The notes under the pieces: generated by a model
The model's input: only the letters and a program-made list of their open reading frames with translations
The model's database searches: none
Told to the model about the DNA's origin: nothing
In this document: positions 46,690 through 55,032 of the stretch, in pieces
Layout: each line of letters opens with the position of its first letter
Position numbering within the stretch: the first letter of the stretch is position 1
Source of the DNA: Bacillota bacterium
Lineage (GTDB): Bacteria > Bacillota > Clostridia > Lachnospirales > Lachnospiraceae
NCBI GenBank assembly: GCA_023411215.1
Contig: JAEYOY010000014.1
Coordinates: 1-64,000, forward strand
Direction: 5' to 3'
Length of the DNA stretch: 64,000 bases
Program-made: the position numbers and the translations under genes

Positions 46690-46771
46690 ATTGAAAAACT
46701 TCGTTTTTCAATATGGGCGGCAGCACATAATTCATGACAATAGAAAGGTCGCGAAGCGTGCTTTCTATTGT
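46690..46771. repeat. Hairpin/repeat block between the ATPase and adaptor genes
   Basis: ATTGAAAAAC/GTTTTTCAAT (loop TTC), then GGGCGGCAGCACA, then an 11-bp perfect inverted repeat ACAATAGAAAG/CTTTCTATTGT (46737-46771) around GCGAAGCG. The pieces resemble those at 8762-8809, and the right part is a copy of the trailer motif seen at 5843 and 12906. Confidence 0.7.
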
Positions 46772-46784
46772 ATACTGGTTCCTC

Positions 46785-48608
46785 CTATTGTCTATTACCT
46801 GGGAACCCACTATTACCTCGAACTCTACCACCACTGGCATTACCACCACTAGGCATACCCCCACTTGGCATACCTCCACTTGGCATACCTCCACTTGGCA
46901 TACCACCCTGGAAGCCCATGCCCGGCATCATCATTACTGCTTCTGATATTCTTCGAACATATACTTTCTCATCACCGTTCAAGCCACTTATGATTTCAAC
47001 ATAATCACCATCGGTGATACCTGTTTCTACTGTTACCTTTCTAAAGCCTGCCGGGACTTCTCCAACTGCCTCGGTTACTGATGTATCCTCTACATATACG
47101 ACATTTCCTCGCATCAGAGCATCACTTGGAATAGCAATTACCTGCTCTGCCTTTTTGGTGATGATCTCACCGGTTACATTCATACCGGGTAATAAGTCTC
47201 CCGCTTCAACAATTTTAACAGTTACAGGATATTGAGTAACACCCTGACTGGTACTGCTTAACAAGCTGATATTAGTAACAATACCTTGAAAAGTGATATC
47301 TTCATAAGCATCCGCTACAATTTCAACCTCCTGGCCAACCTTAACCTTATTGACATCAAGCTCATCCACACTCATTTCAAAGGTTACGGCAGACAAATCA
47401 TAGATGATGCATAAGGTGCTGTTCACACTGTTTGATTTTATGGTATCTCCAACAAGAGCCTCCTTGCTGACGATTTTACCAGAAATAGGAGCCTTAATGC
47501 TATAATCTGTTCTGTTATCAATTACATCCTGAAGCTTTGTTTTGGCATCTTCAATTGACTCCTGCGCATTCTCTACACTGTCCTTGGCGTTATCCACTGC
47601 ATTCTGCGCATTTTTTAGCTTACTCTGGTAATTCTCCAGCTGGCTTTCTATTGATTTATCCGATAAAGAATAGATAACATCTCCTTCTTTGACCTTACTG
47701 CCCTCATCAATGAAGAGCTTTTCAATCTCGCCGGAGACCTCTGCCTTCAGTACCGTATCTGTTAATACACTAAAGGTTCCCTCAGCGCTGCTGTAATACT
47801 TACCGATTACCGCAGTTGCAGTAGTAGAAGCACTGAGCCCACCGGGATTCTGGACCTGAATGGTTACCTGGTTCACCAGACGGTTACCGGTTAATACTTC
47901 ATCAATATTGCTAACCTTAGTAACAGAACCGATTAGTTCTTCTTCCGTCGCTTCTATTGTAATGATAGCTTTCTTACCCACAAGTGACTGATCCACCTCA
48001 GCAGCTGAAAACGGAATTGTAAGAAGCATCGAGCTATTATCATAAATCTGTGCAATCTGCGCACCTGCCTGTACAGTATCCCCTTCCTGGACATACAATG
48101 TCTTGATGATTCCGGCTTCTGTAGAGGTCATATTCGGATTGCCATATTTATTCTTTGCTTCTTCGTAATCCGCTTTTGCATCCTCGTAATCTGCAAGAGC
48201 ATCCTCATAGCTATTCTGAGCCTTGGTTAGATTCTTTTCTGCCCTATTTACCGAGGTCTCAGCCGTATCAATCTCCGAATCAAGATTCTCGGTAGCTACC
48301 TGGTATAATACCTGACCTTCCTCAACAGTGTCACCTTCTTCAAAATTAGCAGCAATAATTTCTCCTTGCACCAAGGTAGTAACCTCATAGGTATTGAGAG
48401 GTGATATGGTTCCGGAGGAGGATAGCACATTCTGAATATCTCTAATTTCGACACTCGCTGTGTTGATTTCAACCTGCTCCTGTAATTTATTATTTAATTG
48501 TGACTTCATTCTCTGAATGATTATTTGCGCTCCTATTAAAAGAACTATGAGAATTACCACCCATATAATTACTTTCTTCCAACTAACTTTTCCTAGAAAT
48601 CGTTTCAT
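46785..48608 (-). CDS. HlyD/MacA-like membrane fusion (adaptor) protein
   Basis: A 607-residue adaptor. It has an N-terminal membrane helix (about 11-30), lipoyl-like halves (SGTISPLNTYEVTTLVQGEI and APISGKIVSKEALVGDTI), two coiled-coil hairpins (about 115-160 and 335-385) and beta-barrel domains. There are two lipoyl/coiled-coil sets, making it longer than MacA. The C-terminus has four GGMPS repeats encoded by 15-bp DNA repeats (about 46840-46905), then a Gly/Arg tail; this could bind cell wall or be a slippage-prone region. Start behind GGAGGCTAAAA. It is the first gene of the efflux operon. Confidence 0.88.
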   Translation of the reverse strand: MKRFLGKVSWKKVIIWVVILIVLLIGAQIIIQRMKSQLNNKLQEQVEINTASVEIRDIQNVLSSSGTISPLNTYEVTTLVQGEIIAANFEEGDTVEEGQVLYQVATENLDSEIDTAETSVNRAEKNLTKAQNSYEDALADYEDAKADYEEAKNKYGNPNMTSTEAGIIKTLYVQEGDTVQAGAQIAQIYDNSSMLLTIPFSAAEVDQSLVGKKAIITIEATEEELIGSVTKVSNIDEVLTGNRLVNQVTIQVQNPGGLSASTTATAVIGKYYSSAEGTFSVLTDTVLKAEVSGEIEKLFIDEGSKVKEGDVIYSLSDKSIESQLENYQSKLKNAQNAVDNAKDSVENAQESIEDAKTKLQDVIDNRTDYSIKAPISGKIVSKEALVGDTIKSNSVNSTLCIIYDLSAVTFEMSVDELDVNKVKVGQEVEIVADAYEDITFQGIVTNISLLSSTSQGVTQYPVTVKIVEAGDLLPGMNVTGEIITKKAEQVIAIPSDALMRGNVVYVEDTSVTEAVGEVPAGFRKVTVETGITDGDYVEIISGLNGDEKVYVRRISEAVMMMPGMGFQGGMPSGGMPSGGMPSGGMPSGGNASGGRVRGNSGFPGNRQ

Positions 48609-48639
48609 TTTTAGCCTCCATTACGGTGTTTTCGACATC

Positions 48640-48736
48640 ATAAAATCTGATGAGAAGGACATCTTCCCTTCAGTCTTCCCAACATGATGCTGCTTTCCGG
48701 CATCACAAATAATAGTGTGAAGATGCTTTTTCACAC
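48640..48736. repeat. Hairpin cluster after the SLH protein gene
   Basis: CATCA/TGATG, TGATGC/GCATCA and GTGTGAA/TTCACAC (48715-48736) follow the SLH gene's stop on the minus strand. The last is a shortened version of the hairpin in the 110-bp tandem repeat. Confidence 0.6.
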
Positions 48737-48748
48737 TTCTTCCTTGCT

Positions 48749-50626
48749 CTATTTCGTAATGCTTTCCGCAACAATAACACGGATTCTACCGCCAAGGGTG
48801 ATCGCTTTATCCCGATATGCGGTAACCTTGTATTTCGATAAATCCTTAATCTTATCCAGAGAAGTTTCTGTATATTTATCATCCGATAAATAATAAACAC
48901 TCACTTTCTCAGCGATCGGATATTTCGTCGTTCCCGAGGTAATGGATGTCATTCCGATTGCTTCCGCTACCACACCATAAAGCTCGTAGGTTTTAATGAT
49001 TTCATTATTCTCGTAGCTGAAACCGGTCGGTCCAACTGTCATAGACAATTTACTTAGATTTGAATTATTAAGTGTACCAGCTTTTCCGTCTATGATGTAA
49101 GCATAAGAGCTTGAATTATTGGCATAAGATATTCCGGTATAAATTCCATATGTATCAATATCACCAGTGGCATTAAATAAGATCAAATTCTCAATCTCAC
49201 CGGCAACATTGGTATCATAATACATCAACACGCCATCAAGGAGTGTCATGTCAGAAAGTCGAGCCGGATACACTGATATATATTTCCCATTACTATAATC
49301 AAGAATTTTCACATCGGATGCTAATCTTTTACCAGATATAAAAGTACCGGTGCTATTAAAGGTCCCCCCCTGTAAGCTAGTGGAATTAATGTCTGCCTTG
49401 CTCACAGTTACTTTTCCATCCTCATATTTTACTACTATAATGTCATCTTCTATGAAATACAATTTACTGTCATCATAATCCTGTTCATATTGATTTCCTG
49501 CTGCATCCACAAAGGTGGCGTAGCTTGTATTAACATATATACCTTTAGCATCCTCCACTCGATGAACTCCAGTACTTAAGACAACACCTGCGATTGTCGT
49601 ATTATATTGATTCTGGCTTAATACACCAGCAACTGTATTATTTTTACCAAGAAGCAGGGTCACAATATCCCCCTTTGATATCATACCGACGGAAGAGAAG
49701 TCCTGAGCTGCTTCACTTGTCTCAAAGTTATAGGTTCCTCCAGCAACGGTAACAGAAGTAGGATTGATTAGGTCTGGGCCGATGGCACTTAAGACTCCGG
49801 TTACTTTCTTATCATAAGCCCATATAATCTTTGAGTTTTCCGAATAATATAAAACATCATAATTATCAATGTCAGAGTAGGTTGATTTCACATCGTTTTT
49901 GTAGAAGGTGGCCTCCGCTATGGTAAAAGGAATCTTTGCAATCCAGTTATTACTTGCAATAATAGGGCCTTCTGTATTCGTATTCACGACGGAAAGATAA
50001 TTCAGCTCGCCGCCCTCATCCAGGGAATACCCCAGAGTCTCGGCATACACTTTTCCCTCCTTGGTCTTCGCATTCAGTACATTATAAAAAAGATTGACGC
50101 AGTCAGTATAACCGATCTTAGCAGCCTTTTGTGTAATGGAGATATTTTTATTCAGCTTTTTCGATTTATACAGAGCCATCTTGTTTGCGGTTACATTCCC
50201 TGCAAAATCGTCATCAGTATAGCCTAATAGCTTTAGGACACCGGTTATCGCCTCTATTAGTGTTACGCCCTGATTCGGTTTAAAACTTCCATCAAGATAA
50301 CCGTACATCCAGCCGTTCGATACTACTGTCTTTATGTATCCTGCCGCCCAATGCTTCTTGGAAACATCTCTGAACACAGATACATTGCTCGATACAGCTA
50401 CTGCATCCTTGAGAGGAGACATATTTATAAGAAGCTGAGCATATTGTGCTCTTGTAATCTGAGCAACGTTTGTACCGATTACTCCTTTATCCGTTTCCAT
50501 AATATCCAGTGCCTCGATTACTTTCCCAACATTCGTAGCGGCATACGCCTGTCTAAACCCAGACCCGGGAAATCCAGTTGTCAGCAGCATCACTGCAATC
50601 AACATAAAAGCTATTCCTTTTCGCAT
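48749..50626 (-). CDS. S-layer-homology (SLH) domain surface protein
   Basis: A 625-residue exported protein. The signal peptide is residues about 1-29 (MRKGIAFMLIAVMLLTTGFPG...). SLH repeats cover about 30-190: ITRAQYAQLLINMS, FRDVSKKHWAAGYIKTVVSNGWMYGYLDGSFKPNQGVT (in parts) and KIGYTDCVNLFYNVL. These bind secondary cell-wall polymer. The remaining 430 residues are beta-rich with repeated ...GVLS../..GIYTG.. segments and no known enzyme motif. Start at MRKGIAF behind AAGGAGAAGAAAT; the longer frame adds 27 residues with no site. A terminator for the gene to its right (50877-50913) suggests it has its own promoter. Confidence 0.88.
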   Translation of the reverse strand: MRKGIAFMLIAVMLLTTGFPGSGFRQAYAATNVGKVIEALDIMETDKGVIGTNVAQITRAQYAQLLINMSPLKDAVAVSSNVSVFRDVSKKHWAAGYIKTVVSNGWMYGYLDGSFKPNQGVTLIEAITGVLKLLGYTDDDFAGNVTANKMALYKSKKLNKNISITQKAAKIGYTDCVNLFYNVLNAKTKEGKVYAETLGYSLDEGGELNYLSVVNTNTEGPIIASNNWIAKIPFTIAEATFYKNDVKSTYSDIDNYDVLYYSENSKIIWAYDKKVTGVLSAIGPDLINPTSVTVAGGTYNFETSEAAQDFSSVGMISKGDIVTLLLGKNNTVAGVLSQNQYNTTIAGVVLSTGVHRVEDAKGIYVNTSYATFVDAAGNQYEQDYDDSKLYFIEDDIIVVKYEDGKVTVSKADINSTSLQGGTFNSTGTFISGKRLASDVKILDYSNGKYISVYPARLSDMTLLDGVLMYYDTNVAGEIENLILFNATGDIDTYGIYTGISYANNSSSYAYIIDGKAGTLNNSNLSKLSMTVGPTGFSYENNEIIKTYELYGVVAEAIGMTSITSGTTKYPIAEKVSVYYLSDDKYTETSLDKIKDLSKYKVTAYRDKAITLGGRIRVIVAESITK

Positions 50627-50876
50627 ATTTCTTCTCCTTCTTAGTATAAAAGTGTCAGGCTGTACTTTTAATGCCCGGATAGCAAGTTGCGTTATAAAAC
50701 TTCCCATAACACAAAAACTGCTATATCTACCAATAATTTTAAAATAAAAGAATGAATTTTTTGTGTCTTAATTGTGAGGAATTCGAGATATTTATAAAAT
50801 AAGCATAAAAAATATATGGAATCGCAGCTGTCTTCTGATAAAATATCGTGCCACTTCCGGTAAGGGAACTATATAA

Positions 50877-50913
50877 AACCGGCCTCATCTCATGATAAAG
50901 AGGAAGCCGGCTT
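50877..50913 (-). terminator. Terminator after the smaller secreted paralogue
   Basis: AACCGGCCTC pairs with GAGGAAGCCGGCTT with one bulge. On the minus strand the stem is followed by GGTTTTATATAG. It lies about 50 bases after the stop of the 50967 gene. Confidence 0.75.
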
Positions 50914-50966
50914 ATCTCGATTGAAATAATATATAATGTAGATTAATTAAGAAATGAATAATACCA

Positions 50967-52142
50967 TCAATAAGTTACCTTAAAACTGTTTATAGCGGAT
51001 GGCAAAATTAAAGATATTTTTTTTGATGTGTTTTCGTCCATGCCCTTCTTTCGAATATAAATCGTACACCCGCTTGGCGCTACCGATTTGGAAATTGTCA
51101 TTAGTGCAGAAGAAGTAACCGATTTCCAACTTGACCTCGCAAGATCAAGTTCTCTATCTTCCCTGACTATGGTATATTCATATATATTTGCAGCGGATGC
51201 CTTATTAAACTGCATTACTAGCTTTGAATTGACATAATAATAGGTAACATCACTGGTGCTTCCTCCAATTGTCGGCTTCTCTGCCTGACCCGGTATAATC
51301 AACTTCTGTGTCTTGGAAAAAGGCACATTCGCAGTTGCGGACTTTCTAATCAATAGGGTTACACTCTTTCCGCCATTTTCATAAAGAGCTTTTGGAGCGA
51401 TATCTTCAATAGCCATAGCACCATCGCACTCTATCCAGAAATCACCATCAGCGTCATAATACTCCAAGGATTTCGTGGTATTTAAGGTTAATTTAGAGGA
51501 ATTCACCTTAACAGTAGGTGCCGATGGCCTTGCAGGAATTGTAATTGAAATCTCCGCGCTCGGACGCATTCCCACATCACCTGAGCCGGTTCCAATCACC
51601 TGAGGTGTACGGAACAGAAGCTTCGCTCCTTTCGTACGCAGGTTCTCCATCGTTGTTAAAAAGCTCTTATAGCTCGTTGAGGTTTCCGTAAAACTAACCG
51701 TATTCCATTGATAATCCGTGGTCTTTCTCCATTCGAAATGGTCAGCTTCCTCCGCTTCAATAAAGGTAAATTCCCCTTCCACCTTATCATATTCAACGTT
51801 AATAGAAGAATTCTGCATCGGAAGAGTAATTGTTTTAACGGTCTTGACAATGTCACCTTTGAAATATAAGGTCACATCCGAGGTAGCGGATAACCAAGAT
51901 ATATCCAGAGTATATGCCTTTGCTGTATTGTCATATCCACCCTCAATCTCCGACCAGGTGGTGTTATCGGTTGAATAATACACAATGGTATTATTATTAT
52001 TAAAGACCTGTAGTGATAAGTCTTCATAATTAATTGTACCAAAGGATATAGCTGCTGCTCCCGAAGCAAATGCATTACCGGCCGGTATGATCAGGAACAT
52101 GATGCAGCATAAAGAGAATAGATAGCTTTTTTTGTTTTTCAT
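50967..52142 (-). CDS. Secreted protein of unknown function, paralogue A
   Basis: A 391-residue exported protein: signal peptide about 1-27 (SYLFSLCCIMFLIIPAGNAFA), then a series of beta-rich modules. It aligns along most of its length with the N-terminal half of the neighbouring 783-residue protein. Shared landmarks include the INY segment, YTLDISWLSATSDVTLYFKG, FEWRKTTDYQWNTV, VGMRPSAEISITIPARPSAP, and YEYTIVRE...W with IYIRKKG. I recognise no named domain. It starts behind GGAGGGCAGACTATA, 27 bases after its paralogue, and a strong terminator follows it. It is probably a cell-surface protein. Confidence 0.75.
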   Translation of the reverse strand: MKNKKSYLFSLCCIMFLIIPAGNAFASGAAAISFGTINYEDLSLQVFNNNNTIVYYSTDNTTWSEIEGGYDNTAKAYTLDISWLSATSDVTLYFKGDIVKTVKTITLPMQNSSINVEYDKVEGEFTFIEAEEADHFEWRKTTDYQWNTVSFTETSTSYKSFLTTMENLRTKGAKLLFRTPQVIGTGSGDVGMRPSAEISITIPARPSAPTVKVNSSKLTLNTTKSLEYYDADGDFWIECDGAMAIEDIAPKALYENGGKSVTLLIRKSATANVPFSKTQKLIIPGQAEKPTIGGSTSDVTYYYVNSKLVMQFNKASAANIYEYTIVREDRELDLARSSWKSVTSSALMTISKSVAPSGCTIYIRKKGMDENTSKKISLILPSAINSFKVTY

Positions 52143-52169
52143 TATAGTCTGCCCTCCAATAAACCTCGG

Positions 52170-54521
52170 TTACGATGCATTTAGGATGGTTAATTTGCAG
52201 CCTGTCCGAATCGTAAATCCATTACTTAATGTGATTACCACATTATTGGTAGTCGTTGAGTTGGTAGAAAGTTTATTTATCTTCGCATTTGACAGATAAA
52301 TCGTTGCTTTTCCGCCTGATATCTTTGCCGAACCGAAGATAGAGGAACCACCCCAGGTCACGTCTGCTATACTTACACTATAATTATTGTCAAAAATATT
52401 TAATTCTAAAGTATAAGTGATTACTTCTTCAGTCACCGTAGTTTTACTGTTATCCGGATTGGTCACCACCTGGGTGTTTGTTTCCTTTAAGCTTCCCTCG
52501 GTAATCGACCAGGCAATGGGAGCATCCTTTAAGGTAGCTGTATTCGCCAACGTAATACTGATATCTTCATCCAAAACCTCATTAGTATTTAGATAAATCT
52601 CCAGTGGAGCCGCTTTATCCGTGATATCGATCAGGGGCGAACTCTCAAAGCCTGCCACATTTACTGTAACGGTTGCGGTCGCTATCGTATCACCTTCCGT
52701 GTTTACATAAGAGCCGTATACTACTGTATAATCCGTTCCCTGATTTAATAGATAATTGTCAAATTTCATCGAACTGATTGCCGTCGGGGTAGAGGTATAT
52801 TTTCCTACCTCTGTGGTATCAATGACATAAACCGTACCAAGATCTAATCGGAATTTGAAGCTTGTAGCATCCTCATTGGCAGTGGATAAGTACACTCGCT
52901 TGAAGCTTGTCGTATAATCCTTCTCAGACGGATTTTTCACTGTTGTCTTTGGATAGAGATATAATAATATTCCTGCATTGGCAGTGCTGGTAATAACATC
53001 GGAATTTGCTAAGGTCAACTTTGCATATAGTAATTCCTCCGTAATATTATCAATACTTTCAGTGGAGGTTATACTGGTAGTAATTATGTATTTATCCGAA
53101 TCGCTATTGCTGTTCGGGTTCTTTGCAACTGTACTCTTGCATGCTACCGAACCTTTATTAATACCATAGGTATCCAAGAAATTGATGGAGGATACTGTAG
53201 TTGAGGTAGCACTATATAAGCTAAAGGTCAGATAGCTGGAGGCCTTACTGGTCTTACATAGCCCTGCAGTTGTAATCAAGGTTGTTAATGTTGTCGGTGT
53301 CGGTGCTTCCGGATAGGTAATACCGGTTACCCCGGTAACATCAACCTCTGCAGAGGCAAGGGCGAAATCCGAGTTGTCCAATGTACCGGTTGATTTCTTT
53401 CGAACATAGATGCGACTGCCGGCCTTGATCGCCGTATTATCCAGATTGATTGCAGTACTAGAGGTAATCGCTGTCCAGACTGCTGTCTGATAATTCAAAT
53501 CGCTTCCTTCCTTCACAATAGTATATTCAAAGGGCACCTTACTGTTGGCGGCTTTTACTTGTAATGATAGCGAGCTGGAGCTCGTATAGTTTAATGAGAT
53601 TCCATAGGCCTCTATACTTGGAGGACCCTCCTGAACCGGTATTGTAATAGAAGCCGTCTTAGACATTAATGCAGTGCTTTTTGCATTGGTACGAAACTGC
53701 ATTGTAATAGCAGAGGATGAAACAGAGTTTACATTATATAAGACACTCGGAGCAATATTTTTTAACAATAAATCCGAATTACTACTTACTGTAATCCATT
53801 CGGTAGCAGAACCATCCTTATTCACGGTGCGATAAGCCATTCCCTTTTTCACTTCAATACTGAATCTGGATCCATTGATCGTAATATTAGGAGCCGAGGG
53901 CTTCTTCGGGATGGTAATGGTGACCTCCTTACTAGGTCGAAATCCAACATTGTTAATGCCGGTTCCGTTCACAAGAGCAAGCCTGAAATAGACCGTCGCA
54001 CCATTGGAATACAACAGACTTAATTCTGAAGCAATTGTATTGTTATCCACTGTTTTCCAGGTTGTACTGCCCTTCTTCCTCCATTCGACGCTTCGGTTTC
54101 CGGCATTCTTGAAGGATATTGTACCCTTAGTCTTATTAAAAGTAGCTTTAAAATTGGATGCCTGCTTTGGTATCGTAACAGAAACAACCGCAGTAGAGCT
54201 ATTACCTTTGAAGTTCAAAACATAATTACTTGCTGCTGATATCCAGGAGATATCCATTGTAACTGTCTTATTACTTTGGATGGTACCGGGTACCTCCTCC
54301 CAGGTTCTTTTCAAAGAATCAGAGAAGTATACCGCTGTGTCCCCTTCGTTCAGCTGTAAGGTAATGGTACTATTTCGATAATTAATCTCCTTTACCTGGA
54401 TGCTTGCCGCAGCTTGCGTCTGCTTTGGTATCAGAGATATTAATACCAGCATCAAAATAAGAGCTGAAGTTAACCCCAAAATCCTGCGAATTTCTGTCGC
54501 CTTGTTTTTGCCTATACGCAT
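52170..54521 (-). CDS. Secreted protein of unknown function, paralogue B with extra C-terminal half
   Basis: A 783-residue exported protein, signal peptide about 1-37. Residues about 40-400 match the neighbouring 391-residue protein (TMDISWISAASNYVLNFKG, VEWRKKGSTTWKTV, VGFRPSKEVTITIPKKPSAP, FEYTIVKEG..., IYVRKKSTG). The second half (about 410-783), absent from the paralogue, is Thr/Ser/Asn rich with hydrophobic beta strands and paired short motifs (LTTLITTAGLCK). The cysteines are too few for a metal site. The function is unknown; a wall- or S-layer-associated role is inferred from the adjacent SLH gene. The start follows AAGGAAGAAAT. Its leader contains a promoter and an early terminator. 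Confidence 0.75.
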   Translation of the reverse strand: MRIGKNKATEIRRILGLTSALILMLVLISLIPKQTQAAASIQVKEINYRNSTITLQLNEGDTAVYFSDSLKRTWEEVPGTIQSNKTVTMDISWISAASNYVLNFKGNSSTAVVSVTIPKQASNFKATFNKTKGTISFKNAGNRSVEWRKKGSTTWKTVDNNTIASELSLLYSNGATVYFRLALVNGTGINNVGFRPSKEVTITIPKKPSAPNITINGSRFSIEVKKGMAYRTVNKDGSATEWITVSSNSDLLLKNIAPSVLYNVNSVSSSAITMQFRTNAKSTALMSKTASITIPVQEGPPSIEAYGISLNYTSSSSLSLQVKAANSKVPFEYTIVKEGSDLNYQTAVWTAITSSTAINLDNTAIKAGSRIYVRKKSTGTLDNSDFALASAEVDVTGVTGITYPEAPTPTTLTTLITTAGLCKTSKASSYLTFSLYSATSTTVSSINFLDTYGINKGSVACKSTVAKNPNSNSDSDKYIITTSITSTESIDNITEELLYAKLTLANSDVITSTANAGILLYLYPKTTVKNPSEKDYTTSFKRVYLSTANEDATSFKFRLDLGTVYVIDTTEVGKYTSTPTAISSMKFDNYLLNQGTDYTVVYGSYVNTEGDTIATATVTVNVAGFESSPLIDITDKAAPLEIYLNTNEVLDEDISITLANTATLKDAPIAWSITEGSLKETNTQVVTNPDNSKTTVTEEVITYTLELNIFDNNYSVSIADVTWGGSSIFGSAKISGGKATIYLSNAKINKLSTNSTTTNNVVITLSNGFTIRTGCKLTILNAS

Positions 54522-54772
54522 ATTTCTTCCTTAACCTTTCTTTTATCCGATATAATATTGTACCTCCCTGTACTTACCTATCCTATTGTAATACATTTCT
54601 TTCCTTAGAACAAGTGTCTACCGACCTAGGCGGACTATTCTATTGTCTAAAGAAATCCATCATCTTATATTATATCGGCAATTCCGCCATATCTTGTGAC
54701 CATTTTGCCGATTCTTTATAAAATCTTAAGATATTTAATGATGTGGATTACTATTTGCCTTTATTTCAACAT

Positions 54773-54850
54773 AAAAAAACGTTGGATATCATCCAACGGC
54801 ACATTTTGACAACAGAGTAGAAAGCTCTGATATCTTTGATTTCAAATTGT
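54773..54850 (-). ncRNA. Attenuator leader or small RNA upstream of the secreted-paralogue genes
   Basis: From the predicted start near 54850, the minus-strand RNA would be about 75-78 nt. It has a hairpin CAGAG/CTCTG and then an intrinsic terminator CGTTGGAT/ATCCAACG (54780-54798) with TTTTTTT (54773-54779). The early segment GATATCA can pair with TGATATC inside the terminator, a possible antiterminator. It is either a free small RNA or a conditional leader for the gene at 52170-54521, about 250 bases further on. It matches no riboswitch family I know. Confidence 0.55.
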
Positions 54851-54856
54851 ATATAT

Positions 54857-54885
54857 ATCATATCCTACAAATGCCAAAATGTCAA
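54857..54885 (-). promoter_or_regulatory. Strong promoter ahead of the attenuator/small RNA
   Basis: The minus strand reads TTGACA (54880-54885), exactly 17 bases, TATGAT (54857-54862). The 511-base gap 54522-55032 holds this unit. The rest is A/T rich; no gene is seen. Confidence 0.75.
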
Positions 54886-55032
54886 GAAACAAATAGGAAA
54901 AATTAGATATAAGGAGCTTAAACATCCTAATGACTATCTTAATAATCTGAACTTGATTCTTCAATTTTACAAATTCACATATTGATTCTAGAATAGATAA
55001 GCAACTCGCTGTAAATCAATCTGGAAGAAGAG

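Noticed and set aside
46836..46910. CRISPR-like short repeats
   Set aside because: They are contiguous 15-bp coding repeats with no spacers, in frame in the adaptor gene.
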